DNA of 55,612 nucleotides, from positions 1 through 55,612 of the forward strand of contig NCHD01000007.1 of assembly GCA_002257045.1 (NCBI GenBank), in the 5' to 3' direction. Shown here in pieces: positions 35,175 through 44,497 of the stretch (positions are counted from its first letter, which is position 1; every line of letters begins with the position of its first letter). Source of the DNA: Hydrogenophilales bacterium 16-61-112. GTDB taxonomy: Bacteria; Pseudomonadota; Gammaproteobacteria; Burkholderiales; Thiobacillaceae. The notes under the pieces were generated by a model that did not search any database, was not told the origin of the DNA, and saw nothing but the letters and a program-made list of their open reading frames with translations. Both the position numbers and the translations under genes were made by a program.

Positions 35175-36689
35175 TCACCGCTTCCCCCCAAACAAACTCC
35201 CCAGCACCCCCCGAATAATCGACCGCCCAACCTGACTGCCAATGGCGCGCGCAGCCGACTTGGCCAGCGCCTCGGCAGCCCCTTCGCGGCGGCCGCTCCC
35301 CCCCAGAATGTCGCCAAATACGCCACCGAGTCCACCTCCATTCGCTGCGGGCTGCGCGGCGGCTTTGGCCTGTTGCGCAGTTTGCGCCTGCGTGGCAGCT
35401 GCTTGCGCAGCCTGTTCGGTGCGCGCCTTCAGCGATTCATAAGCCGACTCGCGATTAACTGTTTTCTCGTATGCGCCTGCCACCAGCGAAGACTGCATCA
35501 ACTGACGGCGCTGCGCATCGGTGATGGGGCCGAGCTGCCCCTGCGGCGGCACGATGAAGGCACGCTCGACCACACCAGGGCGGCCTTTTTCGTCGAGGAA
35601 AGACACCAGCGCTTCACCGACGCCCAGTTCGGTAATGACCGCAGCCTCGTCCAGCGCCGAGTTGTCGCGCATGGTTTCAGCCGCCGCCTTGACCGCTTTC
35701 TGGTCGCGCGCAGAAAACGCGCGCAGCGCATGCTGCACCCGGTTGCCGAGCTGCGACAGGATTTTGTCCGGTACGTCGGCCGGGTTCTGGGTGACGAAAA
35801 ACACGCCGACGCCCTTGGAGCGGATCAGCCGCACCACCTGCTCGATCTTGTCCACCAGCGCATCGGGTGCGTCGGTAAACAGCAGGTGCGCTTCGTCGAA
35901 GAAGAACACCAGTTTCGGCTTGTCGAGGTCGCCCGCTTCGGGCAGGTTTTCGTACAGTTCTGACAACAGCCACAGCAGCAGGGTGGCGTACATTTTGGGC
36001 GCCTGCATCAGCGTGTCGGCTGACAGGATGTTGATGACGCCGCGTCCCTTGTCGGTTTGGATCAGGTCGGCGATGTTGAGCATGGGCTCGCCGAAAATCT
36101 GCTCGCCGCCTTGCGACTCCAGCGCCAGCAGGCCGCGCTGGATCGCGCCGATGGATGCCGCCGACACGTTGCCGTAATCGGTGGTGAACTGCTTGGCGTT
36201 CTCGCCCACGTAGGCCAGCATCGCGCGCAGGTCTTTCAGGTCGAGCAGCAGCAGGCCGTTGTCGTCGGCCACCTTGAACACCAGGTTCAGCACGCCATTC
36301 TGGGTTTCGTTCAGATCGAGCATGCGTCCCAGCAGCAGCGGCCCCATGTCGGAAATGGTGGCGCGCACCGGATGGCCACTGGTGCCAAACGGATCCCACA
36401 AAGTGACCGGGTAAGCCTGGTGCTGGAAATTCTCCAGCTTGAGCGACGCGACCCGTTCCTCCACCTTGGCGTTGCCGCCGCCGGGCTGCGATACGCCCGA
36501 CAGATCGCCTTTCACGTCCGACATGAAGCACGGTACGCCGATGCGCGAAAAATGCTCGGCCAGGGTTTGCAGGGTGACGGTCTTGCCGGTGCCGGTGGCG
36601 CCGGTGATGAGGCCGTGGCGGTTGGCCATTTGCGGCAGCAGGCAAAGGTCGAGGGTGGCGTTTTTGGCGATGAGCAGGGGATCGGTCAC
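35175..36689 (-). CDS. HerA/YjgR-like ATPase (DUF853)
   Basis: A 504-residue P-loop ATPase. Walker A is [12 protein letters not shown] near residue 33, Walker B is [12 protein letters not shown], and an Arg-finger-like [12 protein letters not shown] follows. A low-complexity Ala/Gln segment (about 430-460) precedes a Gly-rich tail with [15 protein letters not shown]. The family resembles HerA-FtsK helicases and its role is not settled. The start is GTG 36689 with AGGAAC upstream. No nuclease partner (NurA-like) is adjacent, so a DNA-end-processing role is unsupported here. Confidence 0.88.
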   Translation of the reverse strand: MTDPLLIAKNATLDLCLLPQMANRHGLITGATGTGKTVTLQTLAEHFSRIGVPCFMSDVKGDLSGVSQPGGGNAKVEERVASLKLENFQHQAYPVTLWDPFGTSGHPVRATISDMGPLLLGRMLDLNETQNGVLNLVFKVADDNGLLLLDLKDLRAMLAYVGENAKQFTTDYGNVSAASIGAIQRGLLALESQGGEQIFGEPMLNIADLIQTDKGRGVINILSADTLMQAPKMYATLLLWLLSELYENLPEAGDLDKPKLVFFFDEAHLLFTDAPDALVDKIEQVVRLIRSKGVGVFFVTQNPADVPDKILSQLGNRVQHALRAFSARDQKAVKAAAETMRDNSALDEAAVITELGVGEALVSFLDEKGRPGVVERAFIVPPQGQLGPITDAQRRQLMQSSLVAGAYEKTVNRESAYESLKARTEQAAQAAATQAQTAQQAKAAAQPAANGGGLGGVFGDILGGSGRREGAAEALAKSAARAIGSQVGRSIIRGVLGSLFGGKR

Positions 36690-36822
36690 GGCGGTTCCTG
36701 TTGAATGGAGCGGGGAATGAGGATTTTAGCGGGTTCGACTGCGTCAGGTATTCAGTCAGGTATAGAAGCACCCGCTAATGTTGCGGGTATCATCGGGTCA
36801 TCGAGAAAAGCAGGGCAACAGC

Positions 36823-38142
36823 GTGGAAAAAACTCAAGACACACATGAAATCGTCATTGTCGGCGGCGGTGCGGGAGGGCTCGAGCTGGCCACCCGCTTG
36901 GGCGACAAGCTGGGCAGGAAAAAGCGCGCGAACATCACGCTGATCGATGCTTCGCCTTCGCATTTGTGGAAGCCGCTGCTGTACGAAGTCGCAGCAGGCA
37001 GCCTCGATTCCTATGCCGAGCGGCTGGAATACCTGGCGCAGGGGCACTGGCATCATTTCCGGTTTCGCTTGGGGCGGATGGAGCAGCTGGACCGCGCCAA
37101 ACAGGAAATCGGCGTGGCGCCCACTTTTGACGAGAAAGGCGAGGAGATCATTCCGCGCCGCCGCTTTCGCTACGACACGCTCATCATTGCCGTTGGCTCG
37201 GTGGCCAACGACTTTGGCGTGCCCGGCGTCTCCGAGCACTGCATCATGCTCGACACGCCGAGCGAGGCGCGCGAGTTTCACCGCCGTCACATCAATGCCT
37301 GCCTGCGCGCGAATACCCAGACCGAGGGCGTCGCGCCAGGCCAGTTGACCGTCGGCATCGTCGGCGCGGGCGCCACCGGGGTCGAGCTCGCGGCCGAGCT
37401 GCACGACACCACGCGCGAACTGTCGGCTTATGGCATGGACCATATCGACCCTGACCGAAGCCTGAAGCTGCTGCTGGTGGAGGCCTCCGACCGCATTCTG
37501 CCCGGCCTGCCGCCGCGGCTGTCGGGTGCGGCGGCGGAGCGGCTGGCCGAGCTCGGGGTCGAGATGCACGTCAACGAGCGCGTGACCGAGGTGCGCCGCG
37601 ACGGCATGATGACCGCGTCGGGCAAGTTCATCCCCGCCAGCATGATGGTGTGGTCGGCCGGCATCAAGGCGCCGGATTTCCTGCGCGAGATCGACGGTCT
37701 GGAAACCAACCGCGTGAACCAGCTGGTGGTCAAACCCACGCTGCAGACCACGCGCGACGAGAACATTTTTGCGCTCGGCGACTGCGCCGCCTGCCCGATG
37801 CCGGATGGCAAGACCGTGCCGCCGCGCGCCCAGGCCGCGCACCAGCAGGCGACGCATATCGCGAAGGCGATCTGCCGCCGCTTCCGCGGCAAGCCGCTGC
37901 TGGATTACGTCTATCGCGACTACGGTTCGCTGGTCGCGCTGGGGCGTTTTTCCACCGTTGGTAACCTGATGGGTGGCCTGTCGGGCGGCAGCATCATGAT
38001 CGAAGGCGCGATGGCGCGGCTGGTCTACTGGTCGCTGCACAAGATGCACCAGATTGCCCTGCACGGTTGGGTCAAGACCTCGATGACGACCTACGCCCAC
38101 TTCATCAGCACGCCGACGCGGGCGCGGATCAAGCTTCACTGA
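36823..38142 (+). CDS. ndh: Type II NADH dehydrogenase (NDH-2)
   Basis: A protein of about 439 residues with two Rossmann motifs: FAD-binding IVIVGGGAGGLELATRL and NAD-binding VGIVGAGATGVELAAEL, then FALGDCAACP for the FAD pyrophosphate. The C-terminal region has YRDYGSLVALGRFSTVG, as in NDH-2. It passes electrons from NADH to quinone without proton pumping. GTG 36823 is proposed as the start because conserved sequence begins ten residues later; ATG 36778 is the alternative. Confidence 0.9.
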   Translation: MEKTQDTHEIVIVGGGAGGLELATRLGDKLGRKKRANITLIDASPSHLWKPLLYEVAAGSLDSYAERLEYLAQGHWHHFRFRLGRMEQLDRAKQEIGVAPTFDEKGEEIIPRRRFRYDTLIIAVGSVANDFGVPGVSEHCIMLDTPSEAREFHRRHINACLRANTQTEGVAPGQLTVGIVGAGATGVELAAELHDTTRELSAYGMDHIDPDRSLKLLLVEASDRILPGLPPRLSGAAAERLAELGVEMHVNERVTEVRRDGMMTASGKFIPASMMVWSAGIKAPDFLREIDGLETNRVNQLVVKPTLQTTRDENIFALGDCAACPMPDGKTVPPRAQAAHQQATHIAKAICRRFRGKPLLDYVYRDYGSLVALGRFSTVGNLMGGLSGGSIMIEGAMARLVYWSLHKMHQIALHGWVKTSMTTYAHFISTPTRARIKLH

Positions 38143-38184
38143 GCGCGCAGGCAAGCTGCGTCTGCTGGACGCGGGCGCAAAAAA

Positions 38185-38210
38185 ACGGGCAGACCTTAAG
38201 GTCTGCCCGT
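38185..38210. terminator. Bidirectional terminator between ndh and phoX
   Basis: A perfect 13-bp palindrome ACGGGCAGACCTT / AAGGTCTGCCCGT with A-rich sequence on the left and TTTCAATT on the right. It lies between the convergent ndh and phoX stops and can end both transcripts. Confidence 0.88.
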
Positions 38211-38242
38211 TTCAATTGCAGCAGGCGAATGCTGCAAACCCA

Positions 38243-40237
38243 TCAGCTGCCGATCACGCCGCCGTCGTCCTTGGTGATAACGACGACAGCCGAACGCGGC
38301 TTGGCCGGGCCGGACGCGCTCGCCGTGGTCGGGCCGTTGGCGCCGTTGTCGGGCCAGCTCGAGTTCTCGGTAAAGCCTGCTGTCCAGTCTTCGCCCGGAT
38401 GCTGGATGCCGACGAACATCGACTTGCCGTCCGGCGTCGACGTCACGCCGGTGACCTCGGCATTGGGCGGCGCAGTCAGGAAGCGGCGGGTTTCGCCGCT
38501 GGCCACGTCGGCGCACATCATGACGTTGCCGCCGATGTTGGCGTAGGCGCCGGTGGCGGTGCCGGCCTGGTCGGTCTGGATCCACAGGCGGCCGTCGCGG
38601 TCGAACCACAGGCCGTCGGGCGAGCCGTAGTCGTCGCCGTTGATGTTGCCCTGCAGGTTGGGGTTGGCATCACTGCTGTCGCCGGCCTGCACGAACAGAT
38701 CCCATTCGAACGCGGTGGCGGTGACGCGGTTGCCCGCCTCGCGCCAGCGAATGATATGGCCGTGGGTGTTCTTCGCACGCGGATTGGCGGCGTCGATCTG
38801 GGCGGCGCTGCGCGCGGTGTTATTGGTCATGGTCATGTAGACCTCGCGGCTGTGCGGGTGCACCGCGCCCCATTCCGGACGGTCCATCTTGGTGGCGCCC
38901 AGCAGGTCGGCAGCGGCACGCGCCTTGATCAGCAATTCGCCCTGATCGGCAAAACCGTTGGCGGCGGTCAGGCCGTTCTCGCCGTGAACCAGCGCCAGCC
39001 ATTCGCCGGAGCCGTCAGCGTTGAAGCGCGCGGCGTACAAGGTGCCGTGGTCGAGCATGTCGCGGTGGCGGGCCTTCATGCGGCTCTCGCCGCAATGTTT
39101 GTCGAACGGGCGTGCGGAAACGAACTTGTACACGTATTCGAAACGCTCGTCGTCGCCCATGTAGACGGCGAGATTGTCGTTGTCGTCCACTACCACCCAG
39201 GCGCCTTCGTGCTTGAAGCGGCCCAGCGCGGTGCGCTTGACCGGGGTGCTCTTGGGATCGAAGGGGTCGATCTCGACGACCCAGCCGAAGCGGTTGGGTT
39301 CGTTTGATACCTGGCCATTCGCACGCAGGTCGAAGCGCGGATCGGCTTCATGCCAGCGGTAGCCGAAGCCGCTCTTGCTCACGCCATAGCGCTTCTCGTG
39401 CGGGGTCTGGACGAAGGTGGCGTCGGTCGTGCCGAAGTAGCCGTTGAAGTTTTCTTCGCAGGTGAGGTAGGTACCCCACGGCGTGTAGCCATTGGCACAG
39501 TTGTTGAGCGTGCCCAGCACGCGCATGCCGCTGGGGTCGGCGGGCGTTTGCAGCATGGCATGGCCGGCGGCGGGGCCGGACAGCCTCATCGGCGTTTTGC
39601 CGGTGATGCGACGGGCCAGGCGCGACGGGCGCTTGATTTTCCAGTCGCCCTTGCGCGCCGGACGCAAGGCTTCGACGACGTTGACGCCATGGGCAGCAAG
39701 CTGGGTATCGACCCGCTCGGCGGTCATTTCGTCGCTGCTGTAGGACGGGGTGGCATGTACCAGGCCGGGGTCGTTGTACTCGCTGTTGGACACGAGCAGG
39801 CCGTGCATGTTGCCAGCGCGCGCAGGCTCGGCGGGGAAGGGGAAGAAATGCATGCCGTCGGTGTGCGCACCGTAGCTTCTCAGCTGCTGGGCCTCGGTCA
39901 TTTCGGTCGCGGGGTCCCAGTTGGCGCCATGCGACAGCGCATCGCCCCAGGCGACAAAAACGCGGGCACTGTAGCCGACCGGCACGCTGACCATGTCGGT
40001 CATCGGCAAGGTATTGGCGGGAACCGGGGTAAAGCCGATCAACGGGGCAGCAGCATTGCCGCCGTGACCGCCTTTGGCAAGGGCGCCGGTGGAGAGGCCC
40101 ATGCCGCCGAACGCGGCCCAGGTGGCCACGCCGATCGAACCCTTGAGCAGGGTGCGGCGCTGGTGATTGCAGGTGTCGATCACGTCCTGCATCGATGGAT
40201 TGCTGGATGGGTTGTTTGATTCGTCATTGGAAAACAT
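38243..40237 (-). CDS. phoX: PhoX-family secreted alkaline phosphatase
   Basis: A 664-residue protein. A twin-arginine signal RRTLLKGSIGVATW lies at residues 27-40, so it is exported folded. Conserved PhoX segments include VPVGYSARVFVAWGD, YGAHTDGMHFFPF, WGTYLTCEENFNGYFG, RFDLRANGQVSNEPNRFGWV in part, and SPDGLWFDRDGRLWIQTD. PhoX enzymes are Ca/Fe-dependent phosphomonoesterases of the periplasm. ATG 40237 has GAGAGGA upstream; the longer frame back to 40543 has no support. A candidate Pho box lies 80-100 bp upstream. Confidence 0.88.
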   Translation of the reverse strand: MFSNDESNNPSSNPSMQDVIDTCNHQRRTLLKGSIGVATWAAFGGMGLSTGALAKGGHGGNAAAPLIGFTPVPANTLPMTDMVSVPVGYSARVFVAWGDALSHGANWDPATEMTEAQQLRSYGAHTDGMHFFPFPAEPARAGNMHGLLVSNSEYNDPGLVHATPSYSSDEMTAERVDTQLAAHGVNVVEALRPARKGDWKIKRPSRLARRITGKTPMRLSGPAAGHAMLQTPADPSGMRVLGTLNNCANGYTPWGTYLTCEENFNGYFGTTDATFVQTPHEKRYGVSKSGFGYRWHEADPRFDLRANGQVSNEPNRFGWVVEIDPFDPKSTPVKRTALGRFKHEGAWVVVDDNDNLAVYMGDDERFEYVYKFVSARPFDKHCGESRMKARHRDMLDHGTLYAARFNADGSGEWLALVHGENGLTAANGFADQGELLIKARAAADLLGATKMDRPEWGAVHPHSREVYMTMTNNTARSAAQIDAANPRAKNTHGHIIRWREAGNRVTATAFEWDLFVQAGDSSDANPNLQGNINGDDYGSPDGLWFDRDGRLWIQTDQAGTATGAYANIGGNVMMCADVASGETRRFLTAPPNAEVTGVTSTPDGKSMFVGIQHPGEDWTAGFTENSSWPDNGANGPTTASASGPAKPRSAVVVITKDDGGVIGS

Positions 40238-40314
40238 GGAAATCCTCTCGCCAGATAAATTGTCGGGTTGCCGCGCGGGATAGCCACACCATGGCGGGCG
40301 GCGGCGCGAGCGGG

Positions 40315-40340
40315 ATGACTGTAGACAGGGCGCATGACAG
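40315..40340 (-). promoter_or_regulatory. Candidate Pho box upstream of phoX
   Basis: Read on the minus strand, three related 7-mers occur in a row: CTGTCAT (exact Pho half site), CTGTCTA and CAGTCAT. Spacing is 11 and 8 bp instead of the regular 11. The site is 78-103 bp upstream of the start codon. PhoB binding is inferred and fits the phosphatase function. Confidence 0.45.
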
Positions 40341-40508
40341 TCTGATGAAGCGCTTCCAGCCGGTGTTCGGCACTGTTTACGCCCCGATTGCAGGTGGGCG
40401 GCGCCGCGCCTGAGGCGGCAGCGAAGCACCCGAAATCGATGTCCGGTTCTCTTGAATCCAGCCCATTCCCCCGCATCTAATGGGGTATATCGAATGCAGG
40501 AGCACGCC

Positions 40509-41861
40509 ATGTCTATTACCCGTCCCGCCGCTGTCGCGGGCATGTTTTACCCGGACAACCCGGCCGTACTGAAACGCAGCGTCAGCGAGCTGCTGGCTCA
40601 TGCCAGCGGGGGCGCTGGGGCGCGCCCGCCCAAGGCGCTGATCGTGCCGCACGCCGGCTATGTCTATTCCGGCGCGGTCGCCGCCAGCGCCTACGCCCGG
40701 CTGGGCGAGCAGCGCGCCCGCATCCGCCTCGTGGTGCTGCTCGGCCCCACCCACCGTGTGTATGTGCGCGGGCTGGCCCTGCCCGATGCCGACTGCTTTG
40801 CCACCCCGCTCGGCGAGATTCCGCTGGACCAGGCGGGCATGCAGCGGCTGTTGGCGCTGCCGCAGGTAACGCTGAGCGCGGCCGCGCACCAGATGGAGCA
40901 TTCGCTCGAAGTGCAACTGCCCTTCCTGCAGCAGGCGCTGGACGATTTCCATCTGCTGCCGCTGGCGGTGGGCGAGGCCACGCCCGAGGACGTGGCCGAG
41001 GTACTGGAAGCGGTGTGGGGCGGCGACGAAACCCTGATCGTGATCAGCTCCGACCTGTCGCATTTTCTGCCCGACGCGGTGGCGCGCAAGGTCGACGGCG
41101 CGACGGTGGAGGCCATCCTGGCCTTGAACCCGCAGCTCGACCACGAACAGGCCTGCGGCGCGACGCCGGTCAATGGCCTGCTGCTGGCCGCGCGCCGGCA
41201 TGGCCTGCAGCCGGTGGTGCTGGACGTGCGCAACTCCAGCGACACAGCCGGTGATCCACAGCGGGTGGTGGGCTACGCCGCGTTTGCTTTTGAGGGCGCA
41301 GCCGCGGCTGCGCAGCCGCAGGCGGATGACAAGGGGGCGGTCTTGCTCAAGCTCGCGCGGGCCGGAATCGCCGGGGCGCTGGGCCAGAGCCCGGCGTTCG
41401 CCGCGCAGCACGCCTGGCTGCAGGCGCCCGGCGCCAGCTTCGTCACTCTCACCCGGTGCGGCGAGTTGCGCGGCTGCATCGGTACGCTGGAGGCGCACCG
41501 GCCGCTGGGTGAGGACGTGCGCGAAAACGCCGTGGCCGCGGCGTTTCGCGACCCGCGTTTTGCGCCGTTGAGCCTGGCGGAGTTCGACACCATTCGCGTT
41601 GAGGTGTCGCTGCTGTCGGCGGCCGAGCCGATGGCCGTTGCGAGCGAGCAGGACGCGCTGGCCAGCCTGCGGCCGCACGTCGATGGCGTGGTGTTCGAAT
41701 ACGGCCACTACCGCAGCACCTTCCTGCCGCAGGTGTGGGAGCAGTTGCCTGATCCGGTCGAGTTTCTGGCCCAGCTCAAACGCAAGGCGGGGCTGTCGAT
41801 TAATTTCTGGGATGCCGGCGTGCGCCTGTCGCGCTATACGGTCAGAAAATGGAAGGAGTAG
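40509..41861 (+). CDS. AmmeMemoRadiSam system Memo-AMMECR1 fusion protein
   Basis: A 450-residue fusion. Residues 1-275 form a Memo domain with the metal-site His residues in VPHAGYVYSG, HQMEHSLEVQLPF and SSDLSHF. Residues 290-450 form an AMMECR1 domain with the hallmark LRGCIGTLE. ATG 40509 has CAGGAG upstream. The radical-SAM partner AmrS follows 105 bp downstream. The three families co-occur widely as the AmmeMemoRadiSam system, whose biochemical role is unknown. Fusion of the first two parts is consistent with physical interaction. Confidence 0.92.
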   Translation: MSITRPAAVAGMFYPDNPAVLKRSVSELLAHASGGAGARPPKALIVPHAGYVYSGAVAASAYARLGEQRARIRLVVLLGPTHRVYVRGLALPDADCFATPLGEIPLDQAGMQRLLALPQVTLSAAAHQMEHSLEVQLPFLQQALDDFHLLPLAVGEATPEDVAEVLEAVWGGDETLIVISSDLSHFLPDAVARKVDGATVEAILALNPQLDHEQACGATPVNGLLLAARRHGLQPVVLDVRNSSDTAGDPQRVVGYAAFAFEGAAAAAQPQADDKGAVLLKLARAGIAGALGQSPAFAAQHAWLQAPGASFVTLTRCGELRGCIGTLEAHRPLGEDVRENAVAAAFRDPRFAPLSLAEFDTIRVEVSLLSAAEPMAVASEQDALASLRPHVDGVVFEYGHYRSTFLPQVWEQLPDPVEFLAQLKRKAGLSINFWDAGVRLSRYTVRKWKE

Positions 41862-41865
41862 CCGT

Positions 41866-41879
41866 GTGAGCAGTGAGCC
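41866..41879. repeat. Two-unit heptamer remnant
   Basis: GTGAGCA followed by GTGAGCC directly after the Memo-AMMECR1 stop. The unit is the same as in the left arrays at 17587 and 27245. No right array is present before the next gene, so this could be a decayed element or chance. Confidence 0.4.
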
Positions 41880-41965
41880 TCGGCACGTGCGAACGTCCGC
41901 GAACACGGCCGCCACCGACGCGCTGTTCCATGTTTGACAAGCAAACTTGAAAGAGGTGGCCCCGC

Positions 41966-43060
41966 ATGAGCATTTCCGAATCGCATCATCCCGCACGCTG
42001 GTGGCACGCGCTGCCCGACGGCCGCATCCAGTGCGACCTCTGCCCGCGCGACTGCAAGCTGCATGAAGGCCAGCGCGGCCTGTGTTTCGTGCGCAAGATG
42101 GAGGGCGGGCAGATGGTGCTCACCACCTACGGCCGCTCGTCCGGTTTCTGCGTCGATCCGATCGAAAAAAAACCGCTCAATCATTTTTATCCGGGGTCTT
42201 CGGTGTTTTCCTTCGGCACCGCCGGTTGCAACCTGGCGTGCAAGTTTTGCCAGAACTGGGACATTTCCAAGTCGCGCGAGACCGACACGCTGATGGACCA
42301 GGCGTCGCCCGACGAGATCGCCGCCGCAGCGGAGCGGGCCGGCTGCAAGAGCGTGGCCTTCACTTACAACGACCCGGTGATTTTTGCCGAATACGCGCTG
42401 AATGTGGCCGACGCCTGCCACGCGCGCGGGCTCAAGACCGTGGCGGTCACTGCCGGCTATATTCACGAAGCGCCGCGCCGCGAGTTCTTCGCCAAAATGG
42501 ACGCAGCCAACGTCGATCTCAAGGCCTTCACCGAGGACTTCTATTTCAAGCTGACCGGCGCGCATTTGCAGCCGGTGCTCGATACGCTGGTGTACCTGAA
42601 GCGCGAGACCAACGTGTGGACCGAAATCACCACGCTGCTGATTCCCGGCCACAACGATTCCGATGCCGAGCTCCTGGCGATGAGTCAGTGGATCCTGCGC
42701 GAACTCGGCCCCGAGGTGCCACTGCATTTTTCCGCCTTCCATCCCGACTGGAAGATGCGCGATAGTCCGCCCACCCCGGCGTCCACGCTCACGCGTGCGC
42801 GCGACATCGCGCTGCAGGCCGGGCTGCAATACGTCTACACCGGCAACGTGCACGACACGATGGGCGGCACCACGTCCTGCCCGGGCTGCCATGCGCCCCT
42901 GATCGTGCGCGACTGGTATCGCATCGAGCGCAACAGCGTGACTCCGGAGGGCCGGTGTCCGCATTGCGGCCATGCCATCGCCGGACATTTCGACGCATTT
43001 CATCAAGCCTTCGGCAACCGCCGCATCCCGATTGCCCTGCATCCGGAGCCACGCCCCTGA
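41966..43060 (+). CDS. amrS: AmmeMemoRadiSam system radical SAM enzyme
   Basis: A 364-residue protein. An N-terminal Cys cluster (CDLCPRDC ... GLCFVRK) precedes the radical-SAM motif CNLACKFCQNW, whose three Cys bind the [4Fe-4S] cluster. The end carries CPGCHAPLI and CPHCGHAI, a probable zinc site. AAAGAGGTGG lies before the ATG. It is in the same direction as the Memo-AMMECR1 gene and likely modifies or works with that protein; the substrate is not established. Confidence 0.94.
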   Translation: MSISESHHPARWWHALPDGRIQCDLCPRDCKLHEGQRGLCFVRKMEGGQMVLTTYGRSSGFCVDPIEKKPLNHFYPGSSVFSFGTAGCNLACKFCQNWDISKSRETDTLMDQASPDEIAAAAERAGCKSVAFTYNDPVIFAEYALNVADACHARGLKTVAVTAGYIHEAPRREFFAKMDAANVDLKAFTEDFYFKLTGAHLQPVLDTLVYLKRETNVWTEITTLLIPGHNDSDAELLAMSQWILRELGPEVPLHFSAFHPDWKMRDSPPTPASTLTRARDIALQAGLQYVYTGNVHDTMGGTTSCPGCHAPLIVRDWYRIERNSVTPEGRCPHCGHAIAGHFDAFHQAFGNRRIPIALHPEPRP

Positions 43061-43746
43061 GCCTGTCCACCCTGGTCCATATTCCTGCCGACGGCGTCAT
43101 GGTCGAAGGCATGCTGGACATTCCCGAGCATGCCGTCGGGCTGGTGGTGTTCGCCCACGGCAGCGGCTCGTCGCGCCATTCACCGCGCAACAACTATGTG
43201 GCGGGGGTGCTGCGGGAAGCGGGCGTGGCCACCTTGCTGATGGACCTGTTGACGCCGGACGAGGATCGCGAAGTCGCGCGCCGCTTCGACATCGGCCTGC
43301 TGACGCATCGCCTGCTGGCTGCGGCGCACTGGGTGCAGGGGCAGGCGGCTGCGCGCGAACTGCCGCTGGGGTTTTTCGGCGCCAGCACCGGTGCCGCCGC
43401 CGCGATCGAAGCGGCCGCGCTGCTCGGCGTGCGGGCCGGGGCCGTGGTGTCGAGGGGTGGTCGCCCCGAGCTGGCCAGCCGCACCGCGCTGGCGACCGTG
43501 ACTGCGCCGACCCTGATGCTGGTCGGCGGCCGGGACGCGGGCGTGATCGAACTCAACCAGCAGGCCCACGACCAGCTGGCTTGCGAGAAGGCCTTGGTCA
43601 TCGTTCCCGGCGCAACCCATTTGTTCGAGGAACCCGGCACGCTGGAACAGGTGGCGCAGCAGGCTGCGCTCTGGTTCGCCGGGCATTTTGCGCCGGTTCC
43701 GCACGCGTGGTTTCCGCGGTACTCCGTAGCCGCGGCAGGCGTTTGA
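43057..43746 (+). CDS. Alpha/beta hydrolase (dienelactone-hydrolase-like)
   Basis: A hydrolase of about 229 residues: VVFAHGSGSSRHSPRNN (oxyanion region), nucleophile Ser in GASTGAAAA, acid in LVGGRDAGV, and His in GATHLFEE. No ATG stands where the family normally begins. A CTG at 43057 overlaps the amrS stop as CTGA, which would replace the common ATGA overlap; the alternatives are a GTG at 42955 with GGAGGG, whose extra residues look non-native, and ATG 43099, which removes the first strand. In related genomes such hydrolases sit beside phosphoribosyltransferases, as here. Confidence 0.82.
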   Translation: MSLSTLVHIPADGVMVEGMLDIPEHAVGLVVFAHGSGSSRHSPRNNYVAGVLREAGVATLLMDLLTPDEDREVARRFDIGLLTHRLLAAAHWVQGQAAARELPLGFFGASTGAAAAIEAAALLGVRAGAVVSRGGRPELASRTALATVTAPTLMLVGGRDAGVIELNQQAHDQLACEKALVIVPGATHLFEEPGTLEQVAQQAALWFAGHFAPVPHAWFPRYSVAAAGV

Positions 43747-43755
43747 TGCGCCACC

Positions 43756-44154
43756 CTACATGCTGGAGTGGCCGCCCTGCGCGTATTCCCGCTCGTATTT
43801 TTCCTGGCATGCGAGGCAGCGCTTGGCGGTGGGGTAGGCCTGCAGGCGGGCGAAGCTGATGCTGTCGCCGCAGTCGACGCACACGCCGTAGGTGGCTTCC
43901 TTGAAGCGGCGGAATGCGGCTTCGATATCCCGGAGTTCTTGCACGTGACGGTCCACCACGGCCAGATTGAAATCCGCCAGCGAACTGGCCATGGACTCAT
44001 CGCCGCTGTCGCCTGGCTCGCGGTTGAGCAGATCGATGCGATGCTGGTTGCCCGAGTTTTCCAGTTCCTGGCGCACCTCGATCAGCAAGAGTTGGTAATC
44101 CTTTTTCAGCTGCAGCGTGAGCTGGTCGATCTGGGAGGGGGTGAGCGGGGTCAT
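43756..44154 (-). CDS. DksA/TraR-family zinc-finger protein
   Basis: A 132-residue protein: an N-terminal helical hairpin, then a C4 zinc finger (CVDCGDSISF ... CLACQEKYE) near residues 87-112. DksA-like proteins enter the RNA polymerase secondary channel. The coiled-coil tip lacks the DxxDxA pattern of true DksA (DEESMASSLADF reads GDESMASSLADF here), so its effect on transcription may differ. ATG 44154 has AGGAAC upstream. Confidence 0.85.
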   Translation of the reverse strand: MTPLTPSQIDQLTLQLKKDYQLLLIEVRQELENSGNQHRIDLLNREPGDSGDESMASSLADFNLAVVDRHVQELRDIEAAFRRFKEATYGVCVDCGDSISFARLQAYPTAKRCLACQEKYEREYAQGGHSSM

Positions 44155-44273
44155 TCGGGTTCCTGTTTCAGATTGCGGGGTCGATGCGCTGGCCGGATGC
44201 GGGATTAAAAAAACAGCGCGTATCCCCATGCCAGGACAAGCCCGGAGCTTATCAAGCTAGACCAAATTCGGCG

Positions 44274-44483
44274 TCTATCAAGACAACGGCCAACCTGATC
44301 CTGCTGGGCATTGCGGCGGAACTGTTGCTGATGCTGTTCATCGCCTATACCCCGAGCGGCAACTGGCTGTTCGGCACGGTGCCGCTGGGCGCCGAGGTCT
44401 GGCTGCTGGCGCTGGCGGGCGCGCTGCTGATAAGCGGGCTGGAAGAACTGCGCAAGGCGCGGCTGTGGCGTGCCGGCAGCTGA
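44274..44483 (+). pseudogene. C-terminal remnant of a cation-transporting P-type ATPase
   Basis: About 69 residues with two membrane helices and the segment YTPSGNWLFGTVPLG followed by LEELRKARLWR, which matches the usual end of P2-type cation ATPases. There is no start codon at the border of similarity and none of the catalytic domains is present nearby. The rest has been deleted. The surrounding hydrolase, zinc-finger and phosphoribosyltransferase genes often accompany such ATPases in betaproteobacteria. Confidence 0.6.
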
Positions 44484-44497
44484 GGCGCGGCCGGCTG

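Noticed and set aside
36790-38154. A minus-strand frame of 454 codons across ndh
   Set aside because: No recognisable domain. ndh on the plus strand carries two Rossmann motifs.
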